From NCBI RefSeq assembly GCF_000003815.2, contig NC_049994.1, positions 7,526,424-7,590,423 on the forward strand: DNA of 64,000 nucleotides. Reading direction: 5' to 3'. The position numbers and the translations under genes were made by a program. This document shows, in pieces, positions 22,995 through 36,056 of the stretch; the first letter of the stretch is position 1; each line of letters opens with the position of its first letter. The notes under the pieces are model-generated. The model saw only the letters and a program-made list of their open reading frames with translations. It did no database searches and was not told the DNA's origin. The stretch is from Branchiostoma floridae (taxonomy: Eukaryota > Chordata > Leptocardii > Amphioxiformes > Branchiostomatidae).

Positions 22995-24630
22995 ACTATA
23001 CTCTCATCACTACAGACTATACATGTATGTAGTGACAACAAGAACTGCAGGGGTTTTGGATATCCTGCATAGTAATATCTGTTGTGTTCCTAGTGTGAAG
23101 TGTTGTTGGTCTTCAGCACCAAAAATAATCACGAAAAAAGAATGCTCTGAAATAAAAAGTACAAGTATAACAGCAACTTCAAAGTGTGAAACATAAAGTG
23201 GCAGTCATGGTGTAACTTTTTGGTACACAGTGGTAGTTTGAAGTTTTTGAAGTTGTTTCAATGAACTGTTTCTAATTGAGTTCAAACTACAGTCAGTTTG
23301 CATATTCTGTACTGATCAAGAACAATGTCCAAGCAGAATTATTATGTGATTAACAGTTCGGCCAAACAATTTGTTGGTTCTCATATTTAAAAAGAACATG
23401 CTTACATGCAAAAACATTATTCTAATGACAACAAAGCTTGAGGACTAAGGTTTTCTTGCATGTGTGCAGTAGTCTTAGTTTCATGGATTTAATACAGTCA
23501 TCTTGAAGTTTTCCTCCCTACTCTATGCTTTTATAACATCCCTTGCAAAATTTTTAAATATCTGAGAATCAAGGAAATGAAGTGGCTTAGATTTTAAGAG
23601 ATTTTGTGGTTGATCGTGTATAATGTGAAAGGAAGAAAAGCATTTAGTGGATTTTTTTTACCACATATGAAATATAGCCAGTCACAGTCAATGAGCTTCG
23701 GCTGAACATACTCATTGCCAAATTATTTTCGAATATAAAAATCACTTCAGCGTATTTTTAACCAATGATATGTACCCCTATCACACAAGATGGGACAGTG
23801 ACCTTTGAACCTTGGCCAATCATGAAATGAGAGAATATTGGGAATGGTAGTGTCTTGCAGACTCGTCGATCGATTTTCAAGTGAGTATCACTTATTTAGC
23901 ATAACCAACAAAATTTTGCCCAGGAAAATTGCTTCTCATAATACACATTTCTTCATAATCATATCTGATTCAACACTTTTCTGGCTTAGCTGTATTGATA
24001 CAATACAAGTAAGAGGAATACTAAAAGACACAAATTCACACTCGATAGAACACTTTAGACAAACACAAAAGTTTGGAATTCAAGATAGAAAATGACTACA
24101 ATAGATCGATCCCATAGTCCCTCCTATGTCCTTCAAAAGGTAGCAAGGGAAAATAAAAAGTTTCAAATGCAAATATTTTGCAGACGTGCAGACACTCTCT
24201 TATTGGCTACACTAGTTGCCATTCTCTCATCGGTTAAACTGATGACAGTGGGATCGGTCTATTAGATGCAATAAATTTTTGTAAACAGTGCCCTTGCAAC
24301 ATTGTAAAATCTTAGGTCACTAAGTCCTTTTGGTTTTCATGATCATCTCCTACTTTCATAGAAAGACAGATTGAAAATAAATAGTAAATAGCTACACAGA
24401 ATTTGAGACAGGGAAAAGGGACAGAGTTAAGTGGATTATTGGCAACATCTTCTAAGCATAAGATTCATACTAAGTTGTCTATCATCTTCTATCAAATCAA
24501 GTTGAGCAATAAGCATTAATAGCATTAAAAGTTTCTGCAGCATTTCATAATGGGACATCACCCTAAGCTTGCTAAAAAGGTCTCCCACGAATGTGCTGTT
24601 GGTCTCTCAACGCAGTTTGTGGTTGTGGCA

Positions 24631-27600
24631 TTACAAGTCCTCGCCCAGACGTTCAATCTCGTCCAACAGAAAGTCCAGGTCCTCCTCTGTCACTGAGGGG
24701 CTTGAAAACACCTGTAGGAGACCATCATTTGCATAATTCAGTTTCAAAATTTGCATAATTCAGTTTCAAAATCAGGAGCAGGGTGAGGTCATATGGTTTG
24801 ACTAACGACATGTCTATAAATTTACATTTAATTCCACCACAAAAAATATCAGTTTTCATTCCTGAAAATGATCATCTAAACATAACCTGATCACACAGGC
24901 CAGTAGTAGTCCTATCATACGTTATGCAGATCGGGTTGGCTGGGTTTACACAGTCACACATTTTCCAAGTGGACTTGGAGTGCACTCTTCTAGAGTAAGT
25001 TACCTAGAGTCGACTCAGGACAGTGTACTAAATAGAAATTACCTTTAGATCTATTGGAATCAAAATGAGTAACCTTGAAACCATGCTTGAGTATAGCTCA
25101 GGGAGAATGGCAAGTTGTGTTTTCTTGTGTGTAAATCCATGGAGTCAACTCTGCATTACATGTAACTCCAGGTGAGTTATACAACGCTAAGTTAGGTGTC
25201 ACATAAAAATCAGTGAAAACACTTGGGGAATTCGAAAATTTGTTTCGTACTTCTTGTGCCATAAGCTTTTGGTGTCTCTTCAAGATTTTAGGCAAGTTGA
25301 TCATGATTCAAAGCATAGGCAATAGTGCAGTCATCACAAGTCACTTTGTGGCAGAATGCTCCTAATAAAAAGTATTCCAGTGGAGTGTACCCTGCTTCGA
25401 CTCGAAAACCTATGTGTAAACCCAGGCAATGACTCTTGTTCTGTGATAAAATGAAGAAGTAAAATGTACTAAAAAATCATTAAACCGTGTACATTGTGCA
25501 TTTTACTGCAAGAAATATTAGGCAACTACCTGTCGGAAGAAGTTGGGCTTGTTGCCCAAGGGTTGGTACCCGACCAACATGGTACCGGACAGCACCATCC
25601 GCTCCTTGATCTTGGGTGCCACCTGGTGCAGTTTGTCCTTGTAGTCTGCCTCGTCCTCTTTCCCGCGCAGACTGGGCGGAATGTACCAGAAACACACGTT
25701 GCTGCACTCCGGCTGGGGGTGGGGGGTGGCAATGCAATTATCAGTTAATGTTCCTACAAAAGTAAAGTATTTTGTGAAATTTAATGTGCATGCACTGACA
25801 GAAGAATCATTGCAGATTATAAAGATCTTTCTCAGTCAAAGTATACAAAGTGTGACTTTTTCAATTTTGCCCTGAGACTCTTTGATTCCTTTTTTCTTTT
25901 TTTAAGAGTTTGCTCAGTCAAGGCCACATAGACCACCTCTAAGCTCTGAACTAACTTCACTGTAGCAGCATCTCAGAGTCTTCTTCCTAAGTCAGAAATA
26001 TCAAGCTTATGCAAGCTTGATTTCACTGACTTAATAGGGGAAGCAGGGGTTACAAACTTTTTAAGGCTGCTTGGCCATTTAGGCCACAAATGCTTTTGAT
26101 CCACTCACACCAGGATGGTTTCTATGAGTTTGGATAAATGATGGGTTCTTTTTCATGCTCAAAAGTGTTACTGTCTCAAACACGGGACCTCCATTTAACG
26201 CCCTATAACAGGACATCCCTGTTATAAACTTACATGTAAGCTAGGTATCCATCTTCACCGGAGTGAAATGACATGCTTCATCCTACATGTTATTTGCCTT
26301 ACCTCATCAAGAACCATCTTGAAGCCTTCCCTGGCCTTAACTTTTTCCACCAGATACCTGTGAGATAAATAAATCAATAGATTTATCAATAGATTTCACA
26401 ACATCTATCAAGCACAAAAATTGCTGTCATAACAACAGTGCCAATACATAGGCCCGGTTTCCTGAAAAGCAGCCTAAAACCAGACAGTTAGGGGCATTGC
26501 CTTTTTCACAGGTTTCATTTAGCCTCCTTTTCAGACTTCAAATGGGGCTGGCTTTCATTTGGGGGGTGGTGCTGGTTTGCTAGTTTCAAAGTTGTCTAAG
26601 ATTCTCTAATACAGGGAAAGAGAATTTGCCAAGGAAGGGAATTTGCTTAGGGAAGTAGTTTGGGAAGGGAGTTCAGGAAATTCGAAGCCAGAACCTTAAG
26701 TAATTCCTTTACCTGGTCTTGTCGAAGACTGCGTCCATGTCCTCATGCCACCCCTGGTTGCCCTTGGCCTTCCACATCAGCCACAGCTTAAACACATCCA
26801 CTTTGCGCCCGCACTGGATGGACTTGTCTCCGGTGTCGTACGACACGTCGTAGAACTTGTCCTGCTGGAACAGGTACTTGGCCTTGGCCTCGTGACAATG
26901 CTGTAGAAGGTTCTGATGTTGGGAAACAAGAACATCATTTTCACACCTACAAATGTAAAATGTTGTAATATGTTCAAAATGTAGTTTTTGATGACTTTTT
27001 ATCAATATTGCCTCAGCCACTTACATTTGTGAAGTCTGCCAGTTTGGTTCAAGAGCATTGTTGTTCAAATTTTTGACAGAGGTGCACGCAAGCAAGTTTG
27101 AATCAAACTACATGGAGCTCAGGCAGGGTTGTAGCCAGCACCTGTCCTTCAGTCCTTTGAAGGAATTTTGCAGCTGGGGACTAAAAAAGGTTTCCCCCAT
27201 TCCGTCCCCAGGGACGGACAAAATTGATATGTAAAGATATAAAAAAAACTGAAACCCGTGTGTTCTTCCTCACCAAAATAGATGACATTGAACAGCTTAG
27301 TCTACAAGCAAAATTTGCACCTCAAAATGCAGGAAATAGTGTTTCAGAGGGTCTAGGTTTCAAAATATTCTGGGACCACCTAGAAATGACAAGGTGCAAC
27401 ACCACGCCATGCCTTCGGTGCTCGATAGGATTCCCATTCAAAATCGAAGGGACTGAAAATGATTTCAGGCTGGCTACAACCCTGAGCTCAGGGCAGTACC
27501 ATGAAATACGGACCAGTGGGAACACTGATATCGAACATAATTACAGCCCGGGTATGATATCACTGTTACAGTAAATATATTGTGCATCTGAGAAATAGCA

Positions 27601-30600
27601 TTGCAATGCTAGAAGTTGACAAATTTGGTGTCCTTGAACAAAAATAGTAATGGCATTTCAACCTCTGAATCCAGAATTTGAACGGGGCAATCAGCACAAA
27701 GTGTGTTCAAATCATTCTATGGAAGCCCTTATGATAAGTCAAGCCCATGTGATATTATCCCATTATCACCCAGTCTTGACAAGACATATCAAATGTTATT
27801 GCAGCCCAGCAAAGTAAAGACCAGTTCGGGACACCCATATCAAACGTTATCAGCACAACACTAAGTTTTCTTTAAACTCATCTCTATACTGTTCAACTGA
27901 AAGCTTCCAAGTCCTTCTACAGTAACAGTTTCTGTTCCCCTGACAGCCAAAACTCTTGACGACAACAGTTTCCTTCCTGTCTACAACTTATCAGCCTTCA
28001 GAACAAATGTTCACCGCTAAATCCGTGTACAATTATTTCCACGCATACGCATTTCCAAGTGGTGTGGAAAGAAAGTGGAAAGTGATCTCGATCCAGTTTT
28101 AGCTCACTGAAGAGCTAGTCTTCCACTGGTCGTGACAGAGAGGACAGATGCTATGTACAGTATTTACTGGTTCATTGTACCGGGGAAATTCCCCTAGCTC
28201 TTTTTGACAAGCACAATGAACAGTGGACCACGGCTTAACGTCCTGTCCTAAGGACTGCAACCCTTTCTGGTAGCGTGCATGTCGGGTGAGCGACACAGCC
28301 GGAATCAAACTCTTGGCTTCTAGTTCCAGAGGCAGGGCCGCTAACCACTGGACTACATGCGCTACCTTGTGTAATGACCTTGCTCTGAACAATCTCGTTA
28401 AAAAAGAAAGAAATACAACAGCCCATCCATCCGTACCACCCGTACCTCGTGCTTGAGCAGGAAGGCGGAACACTGCTGTCCCGCGCCCATCATCTTGTGA
28501 GGGTTCCACGTTATGGAGTCGGACCTCTCCACGCCTCGCATCCTGCTGGCACGGTACTTTGGTGACATCATCACACCACCGCCCCAGGCAGCCTGCCAAA
28601 AAACAACCCTTATTGTTACTGTAAATGTGGAATACAAAACAGTGTATTCCGTGTCACCCAAGGTACCAACTGGGTAGGATTGCCCGACAATCAAGGGTGA
28701 TGTGGAATAAACTTTGTTGTTTTCTTTTTATGTCATATCTACCCAGAAAAAACATACATTTCAATGTATGGTCACAGGTAAAACAAAGTGTGTTCTAATT
28801 GTTTGATGAAAGCCCTTAGGATACAGTAAAATATGGACAAGTTTGGAACACACACCTTGGATGTTGTTATGGCCGAGGTAAGAAGTAAATTTATATATCT
28901 TCATGATGACTTGATTTTGCGATAGAAGTGGAAGGGGGGTTTTGAGATGTTTATGATACGGAATGCAATGGAAAAAATATTAAACCACTGTGAAAATTTT
29001 ACAGTGTAGTTCTGTTACACCATATCAACTTGGTCAATATGGTCAGATATATTAAGTTTTTCTCCTTGCCTTCTCTTTTTATCTTGCTGAATTTTCGCTA
29101 TTAACTGATTTTCCGAAAACCAGCAAAATTGATTGGTGTGACCTTACATCTCAATGACTTGCCAATCCAATGAAGCTAGGAAATGCAGCTAGGAAGTATC
29201 AGTAAATAATGTGAACCACTCACGTCTACGTGCATCCACAGTCCATGCTTCTCACAAATGTCGGCAACTTCATCCAACGGATCGTAGGCCCCCAGCACGG
29301 TGGTCCCGCTTGTACAGTTCACAAAGAATGGAACAGCGCCCTGCAAAATAGAAACAACAAGAAAACAACACTGTTAGTACAAACAAACGAAGCGGCTGAC
29401 CTTATGTCGTCTAACCACTACTGTACGGTAGACCAATTTCATTTCTAGTTTAACCTTCTACAGCTGCCAACATAACATGAAGTGCTTTACCAGTGCATTC
29501 AAGTTGGTGCTTGGCAGTTGGTTGGTTAAAGGATTTTCCAGGTGTCTTGCCAAATGTCAATTCAAGTTAAGTTTTGTTGATGGTTGTCACCAGTTGGGAA
29601 ATTCCTCTAAACTAAGAATGCAATTGGTCTTGGCCAGGTATAGTCTATGCACAACAAGTCAATTCTTTTACAGTAATGTGAATGCCTACCAATCTGCACA
29701 GTATAATAGTAACATGGCTATCATTTTCTTCAAGTTCACAGCAACAGTTGGGTAAAGGAGGCTGTCTTGAGTACATTACGTTTTCATCTTCAAGGACTAT
29801 TTCAGATAACAAATCTTCCGTCACAGTACGGGTTAAACAAGACAAAGAGAAATAGCCGTTACACCCCCTGTTCTGACACCCCTATGTTCTGACACCCCCC
29901 CAATTCTAATATAGAAATGTCAGAATGTAGGGGTGTCCAGACATATATGTAGGGCATCAAAACATGGCGCTTTCAGAACACAGGACTGTCGCAAAAATTG
30001 GCCATGCATTCGAAAATGATATACCGGTAATTTTCAACAAAGAAAAGATGTAAAAATTTCTTTAGATAGCTGTTAAAGGTTTATCATAATGTATGACATA
30101 TTCCAAACTTAAAAGATACTCCAACAAAAATCTATTCTTGCCCAGCATTACCCACTGATACTGAGAACTTTCACATGACAATCACATGATAGTCACATGA
30201 CAATCACATGACGGGTGTGTGGGTAAGACATGGAACACCAAAGGTCAAACAGATGATCACAAACATCACCTCAGCCTTAACTCGCAGGATCTGTGCCTCA
30301 AGGTCGGATGCTATCATCTTACCCCTAGAACAATAAGAGCGTGGTCAAAACAACAAATTCGGTTAAAAAAACACAAACAAGCTACTCTCTTCACAACAGT
30401 CTAGTATACGATACGCATTATCTATAAGGGCTTGTGTACATGTAGCTTCTCAGTTGTCGACTTGCTGATCAATTTTCGTAAAATTCACAATGATGTTTAG
30501 GAATGATCTTGGTCAAAATCGATGCGCATAATTTTTCATCAAAAGGAACCCTCTTTGAAGAAAATTGCTGGCAATCCAAAAGCTCATTGGAGTCTGTCGT

Positions 30601-33065
30601 TACTTTTCTTTTTTGGTCTGAATCATTTTTGAGAGATCTTTGCTATAGGAAATGTGTTGATGAGAGAGTAAAAATACATCGTCATTGTGTAATGACAAGA
30701 AACGCAGCTTGAATTCATGATATTTACCTTTCGTCACAGTCGACCAACACGACGTTGTTGGTTCCAATCCCCAGGACACTAGCAGCTTTCTTGATAGAAT
30801 AGTGGCTCTGAAAATGAACATCAATATTTAGATAAAGAGTCAATCTCAGTCAATTAGCATGACGTCAGACTGTGATATAAAATCATTCTCCTATGCAGGT
30901 TCAAACCCGAGTCATAGAACTCTGCTCAGTGACTTTCACTCGCAACCCATATTCGTTATTATGGGTATTGCAACAAACCAGTTGTCAGCCAATAAGGAAG
31001 AAGCCTTTGTGTTGTCTAAAGGGAAAACATATTCTAATTAAGGCAAGCTCAATAATATTCATGACTGATGCAGTCGAAATGCAGCCTTCAACAAGGGCAG
31101 TTCAACAACAGTCCTTTCTGAGACCTAATAAGGTACCAAATTTGAAATCTGTAGAATCTGTGGATAGAGAGTGATCAGCATCACCACAAAGTACACAATG
31201 ATACTTAGAAACCATCATCCTCCTACTTAAAAAGAATAATTTTGTCTGCCTGCATACTCGGCATGTTAGACATTGGAAATCTTGGGGCTGTGCACTGATT
31301 GGCTGGTACCCAAATAAGGCAAGTCATTAATATTTATAAGCAGGATGGGCAACAGTGAGATCTAATATAGCATGGGCAAGCAGAGTATGGGCCCGTCAGA
31401 GTTCTACAACACAGGTTTGTCTCTGCAAAGGAGAATGTACTTGGATAAAGCTGGCGGCCCCATATACATGTATAGGAAAGCTAGAACAGCGTTTCAGCAC
31501 TAAGGAGAGGACCTATCCCAAGTTTGACATTTTACATCTCATGCTCTGTTTCATACAGAGCCACCTAGTGAGAAAAGAAATTATTGCAGGCACTGCTGAC
31601 TCTTGCTATCCAGCTGCAAATTCTGATAGATTTATTTCATCTACTCAAACTGGGATGGACTCATAGGTGTGGCCTTCCTCAAACATGGGACCTCCATCTA
31701 ACATCCCATCTGACGGACGTCAGCCAAAGCTAATTACTCATTTTTTTCTTGGTCGTGTTAGGAAATAGGTGTAAGGTTCTTTTCCCAAGGGCACTGCGCT
31801 GGGACTTGCCTGGGATTTGAACTCAGTACCTCCAGATTCTGAGTCAATAACCCTAACCACAAGGCCATCATACCACAACATCAACGACAATATAGCAGGA
31901 GGAAAGAAGAAAAAAACTCACCTGTTTGGATGTGAAAACGACCAGTCTAGGCAGCCCAAACAGCCCAGTCTTCTTGATATCGGGCATGTAGCGATAACGG
32001 GCCACATTCAGGGCATACAGGTTTGATATAGAGCCACCTAGTGAGAAAAAAAATTATTGCAGGGACTGCTGACATACTCTATCCAGCTATTGATGAGTTG
32101 TATAGTTTCCTCCATAAAATATCATACTGTAAATCTTGAAATGCTTGCAGTGGTTTCATTTTTTAAAATTTTTTGCAGTGACCTCTCTGCCATGACACTT
32201 TAATACGTGCTTCCAATGTTAGTTGTACTGCAAAATATTTTGTCAACCACAAGCTTAAAATGCAGAAAAAAAATTAAGTCTCTACTGAAATAAACAATTT
32301 TACAGTACCTGGACAGAAGATACCGTCCCCTCCTGAGTACCCCACAATGTCTCTCATCTTGTGCAGAACCACGTTCTCCATGATGGTGAAGACTGGGGCA
32401 ACCTCAAAGGTGTACCTGTTGTCAGGACATAGAAGTTTAGATACAGGATGATACTCTTAGATTAGCCTTGAAGTTTGAATTTATCATTGAGTTGTAATTT
32501 TGCAAGCCTCTTTGTTCCTTTCTTCTATACACAATGTAGCCTTGTATTTCATCATTCTAAAAACCAACACTTTTGTCAGCCATTTTGTAATGCTAGTTCA
32601 CCTTTATCCACGAGGTAACCTATATCATTTGTTTTTAAGAATAGGGTCTTTAGGGATATCAAGTTGGTGCTTTCAAACTGCAATATTTTGAAAATACAGC
32701 ATGTTGTGCATTGTAATTCAAAACCATGGTTCAATATATGTCAAAATCAGGTATTTGAAGCTGAACTTTAATGTAATGTTAGAGTCTCAACACTACACAG
32801 TGGTAAATGCCACAGTCAAGAAGAGCCCTGTGCTGACATTAGTGTGTCCTGCATGCACCACGTTCAATAAAACAAATGAGCTTGCACACTTTCTGTGGCA
32901 AACATTTATCTTTAGAAGCATTTGGTGCCCAAGCCTTGTAGTACTGGCTATTCCTGCTAGGTGCCTCTACTTACTGGCTGGTGTTGAGTGTCTCGGTGAG
33001 CCATTGGCCTGCCAGGGCGTAGGTGTTCTGCCCAGAAAACAGTTGGTTGAAGAAACGAGGGTGAC
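24631..33065 (-). CDS. CSAD-like: PLP-dependent acidic amino-acid decarboxylase (CSAD/GADL1 type), 5' end missing
   Basis: Exons in transcript order: 33065-32975, 32415-32309, 32037-31922, 30807-30728, 30324-30270, 29340-29224, 28592-28446, 26912-26713, 26357-26303, 25712-25530, 24711-24631 (TAA). About 410 residues are visible, with all phases consistent. Motifs: [27 protein letters not shown] at the 29224 junction joined to AAWGGG, the PLP lysine in [46 protein letters not shown] and LNTSQ fit cysteine sulfinate decarboxylase/GADL1 (hypotaurine or beta-alanine synthesis) better than GAD65/67. Family members run ~490-520 aa, so roughly 85-90 N-terminal residues are missing. No 5' exon is seen before 34678, where the giant element begins. 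The first exon's phase requires one base from an upstream exon. Confidence 0.92.
28090..28370 (-). mobile_element. tRNA-derived SINE
   Basis: On the minus strand 'gtagtccagtggttag' (A-box-like) is followed by 'agagtttgattccgg' (B-box-like), then a body ending '...cagtggaagactagctcttc'. The same tail occurs in the opposite orientation at 43800-43885, proving a dispersed family. It lies in the intron after the PLP-lysine exon. Confidence 0.65.
30171..30212. promoter_or_regulatory. Cluster of four TCACATGA motifs in a decarboxylase intron
   Basis: Four copies of tcacatga sit about 11 bases apart. The palindromic-like octamer matches the M-box/E-box (TCATGTGA) recognised by MITF/TFE bHLH-zip factors in animals. 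It may simply be a minisatellite. A regulatory role is inference. Confidence 0.35.
31745..31850 (-). mobile_element. tRNA-derived SINE fragment
   Basis: Shares 'ttcccaagggca' and a B-box-like 'gatttgaactcagtacctcc' (minus strand) with 14100-14185. Confidence 0.45.
32593..32700. mobile_element. Fragment of the CTAGTTCACC MITE
   Basis: 'ctagttcacctttatccacg' and the following ~90 bases match the left part of the MITE at 63782-63988 in the same orientation. The right end is missing. Confidence 0.6.
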
Positions 33066-33109
33066 CTGCAGCGCACATGCACAAATAGATAAGAGATATA
33101 TCATAGTAA

Positions 33110-33500
33110 AATATGTAAATCTTCACATAAGATGTATACATTCCAAAAATCATGACAATCAGCCATCTCATTCTTGAGTTATCCTCTGTCAAAATCTTAG
33201 ACAAAATTGGTCCCTAACGTTGCAGTTCCAAAATAGCTGTTAGGGGGCCAAACCTACAAAACTCTATCTACCACTCTAAGGTCATGACCACAGCACGTTC
33301 AGAACACCAGACATCAAAACTGTTTTCCTGCAGTATCATAAAAGGTTCTAGGAGGCCTATAATCGAACTTGACCTACATTGTTCTAAAGCCTACCCACTT
33401 ACCAAGAACATTGTATCATAAGAATCCAACAATAGCTTCTCAAGTTATGAGGTCTATGTATGTACACACAAACACAAGCATACACACACACACAAAATAG
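33110..33500. repeat. Dispersed-repeat fragments
   Basis: 33170-33330 resembles the 1.08 kb family in inverted orientation ('agttatcctctgtcaaaat', 'gttagggggccaaac', 'taaggtcatgacc'). 33330-33450 matches the 722-1745 block ('cctataatcgaacttgacct', 'cctacccacttacc'). A (ca)n tract follows at 33470-33500. Confidence 0.55.
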
Positions 33501-33744
33501 ATTTTACATTGTTTACTTGCACTTAACCACTCTAGAAATGAAATACCCCCTACTACTAATAGATCAGTAGAAACTTTGTACTAATAACAAGTCGCAATTT
33601 TATTACGGAAAAACAATTTAATTCCGGACTGCACGTCAATAACTCAAAAATGCTTTACCCAATCTTGTTCATATTTTTATTGAGTACATAGCAGGGGGTG
33701 ACTAATACGCGGAACACATTAATAAGTCCCTAGGGAGAAGTCCA

Positions 33745-34015
33745 ATTATACATAGTTATGCTATAATTATACATAAATTTTTCCAGTATACATAATTATA
33801 CATAACATTTTTTTTGGTATACATAATTATACATATCCCTTTTTACCACTATACATAACTATACATATCCTTTTTTACCACTATACATAATTATACATAT
33901 CACTTTTCACTATTATACATAGTAACCATAACCCATTTGGCTATTATACATAATTATACATAACCCTCTTCACCATTATACATAATTATACATAACCAGT
34001 ATAGATAATTATTGA
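33745..34015. repeat. Minisatellite of 'atacataattatacata' units
   Basis: At least six imperfect ~38-40 base units, each with 'tatacataattatacata' plus a short pyrimidine-rich spacer such as 'accctcttcaccat'. Very AT-rich and locally self-complementary. Confidence 0.8.
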
Positions 34016-34099
34016 TAATGCATACATATAATTTGACATTTTAAGTAATGTGAAATTGTGTCAAGTTGTCATCCTTGAAAGATTTTCTGATATTACATG

Positions 34100-34205
34100 T
34101 AACATCATCATCATCATCATCCAGGCGTGCTGGTTGCACGGATGGCCATGACTCTCTTCCTCCATCCTTCCCTGTCCTTGGGCAGTTCTTCACCAAGCAG
34201 CCAGA
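34100..34205 (-). mobile_element. 3' remnant of a non-LTR retrotransposon with (ATG)n tail
   Basis: On the minus strand it reads as a C-terminal peptide ...NCPRTGKDGGRESWPSVQPA... running into a (gatgat)n tail encoding Asp repeats. A C-terminal frame followed by a short simple-repeat tail is typical of 5'-truncated LINE copies. Only ~100 bases remain. Confidence 0.5.
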
Positions 34206-34677
34206 ATGTACCATGTAACAGTTTATCTTATATTTTATGGATTAGGCCTTTGAAAAACATTTTGGGATCACGGTATTTGACAATTTTGTGCCCATGACAA
34301 TGTTGGTTTTTGGTGCTCAGATGTTGGACGAAACTGCCTGCTTGTTAGTCCTCAAAAGGATTTTTACTAGAAACCATATTTCTCAGCCATTCAGGGGCAA
34401 TTTCAACAGTTTTGGTGATCTAATGCTTTGGTACAGACCCTACCTACCCTTTTTTTCACTGCATTTGTTTTTCATCATATTTCCAGGTCAGTAATGCCAT
34501 GTACTGTGACATCATTTCATGCAAATATCATGACATTTTATCTATAATGAAATAAATGGGAAATGGTTTGGGTTTCCAGATTTTTATGCACATCCCCGAC
34601 TTGAGTTCAACTGTCATGCACTTTGCTTAAGTCTTACTGTATTCAACTGGTCTATCTAGAAAATAGATACCAGATAT

Positions 34678-34830
34678 GTTACCAGTCAATGTCACACCAA
34701 ATTAATTTATTGCTTCTCAGATTTTTTTCAGAAACAAATTGGACTGACAGGTAAAAAAATTTCAAAAGGTCTGGGGTGAAGATATATGGCTTAAATAACA
34801 CATACCACACAGGACATAGGTGTGCCTTAA
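34678..34830 (+). repeat. Left terminal inverted repeat (outer part)
   Basis: Reverse complement of 63633-63781. Shared landmarks in order are 'cacaccaaattaatttattg', 'ttcagaaacaaattggactg', 'gaagatatatggcttaaata' and 'cacacaggacataggtgtgc', with about ten mismatches or indels over ~150 bases. Confidence 0.92.
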
Positions 34831-34869
34831 AACTCAATGCTTTATTAAAACTCACTAGTTACATGAAAC

Positions 34870-35925
34870 AACAAACTAGGAACATCACTTCAAACAAAAT
34901 AACATCAAGAAATCTTAGTTTCTCAGAATGCTACACTACATGAAATCTGAACTCTACATTCAATTTTCTAAACAGGGAGTAAGGGTACTTAGGGTGCCCA
35001 GATAGGCTAATCATCGGAGCATGTAAGAAAACTACAGTCTGGGAGATTTCAAGGTTCTATCAACTTAACCCTAAACTACTGATTTAATCAACCTTACTTG
35101 TTGGATACATTTACAGGAAAAAAGGTAGGAACATCAGTGTAAACAAAATATAACAGCATCAAGAAATCTTAGTTTCTCAGAATGCTACACTACATGAAAT
35201 CTGAACTCTACATCAGTTTTCTAAACAGGGAGTAAGGGTACTTAGGGTGCCCAGATAGGCTAATCATCGGAGCATGTAAGAAAACTACAGTCTGGGAGAT
35301 TTCAAGGTTCTATCAACTTAACCCTAAACTACTGATTTAATCAACCTTACTTGTTGGATACATTTACAGGAAAAAAGGTAGGAACATCAGTGTAAACAAA
35401 ATATAACAGCATCAAGAAATCTTAGTTTCTCAGAATGCTACACTACATGAAATCTGAACTCTACATCAGTTTTCTAAACAGGGAGTAAGGGTACTTAGGG
35501 TGCCCCGATAGGCTAATCATTGGAGCATGTAAGAAAACTACAGTCTGGGAGATTTCAAGGTTCTACCAACTAAATTCTAAACTACTGCTTTAATCGGTAA
35601 CCTTTAACTTATTGGATACATTTACATGTAAAAAAAATGGTAGGAACATCACTTCAACCAAACATAATAGCATCAAGAAATCTTAGTTTCTCAGAATACT
35701 ACACTACATGAAATCTGAACTCTACATCAGTTTTCTAAACAGGGAGTAAGGGTACCAGTTGAGTACTAAGGGTGTCCTGATAGGCTTATCATTGGAGCAC
35801 GTAACAAAACAGTCTACAGTCTGGAAGACTTAAAGGTACTATCAACTAAGTTCTAAACTACTTACTGTTTTCATCAATCTTACTTGTTTGAAGATGATGA
35901 CTTGTTGGATACATTTACACTGTCA
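34870..35925. repeat. Left subterminal array, four ~250 bp units
   Basis: Four head-to-tail units. The landmark 'aggaacatca' falls at about 34878, 35127, 35380 and 35642, giving periods of 249, 253 and 262. Each unit also holds 'cagaatgctacactacatga', 'gctaatcatcggagcatgta' and 'aaaactacagtctgggagat'. The first three are nearly identical and the fourth is more diverged. Mirrored units occur at the right end. Arrays of this sort commonly hold transposase-binding sites in large DNA transposons. Confidence 0.92.
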
Positions 35926-36016
35926 ACATTATGTTCGGCTTCAGGTTTGGTCTATTGATTGTAGTGTCATCTGCGGGGCAATGCACAAAAGATAATGCAG
36001 TCATTTTTTGAAAGCA

Positions 36017-36022
36017 TTTATT
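36017..36022 (-). terminator. Polyadenylation signal of gene L
   Basis: AATAAA on the minus strand, 35 bases after the TAA stop of the coiled-coil/Tudor-like gene and ~90 bases before the subterminal array. Confidence 0.7.
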
Positions 36023-36056
36023 ATCGCTACAAGAAATGGAAGTTTTGATCCTGTTT

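Larger units (their letters stand above)
19034..24630. other. SNX4-decarboxylase intergenic/3' UTR region, no gene seen
   Basis: Convergent genes end on both sides (SNX4 at 17865, decarboxylase stop at 24631), so part of this stretch should be 3' UTR. Apart from the repeats listed I found no exon-like frame. Confidence 0.5.

Noticed and set aside
33745-34015. CRISPR-like array
   Set aside because: The repeats are imperfect, AT-rich and contiguous, without unique spacers, and the genome is eukaryotic; it is a minisatellite.
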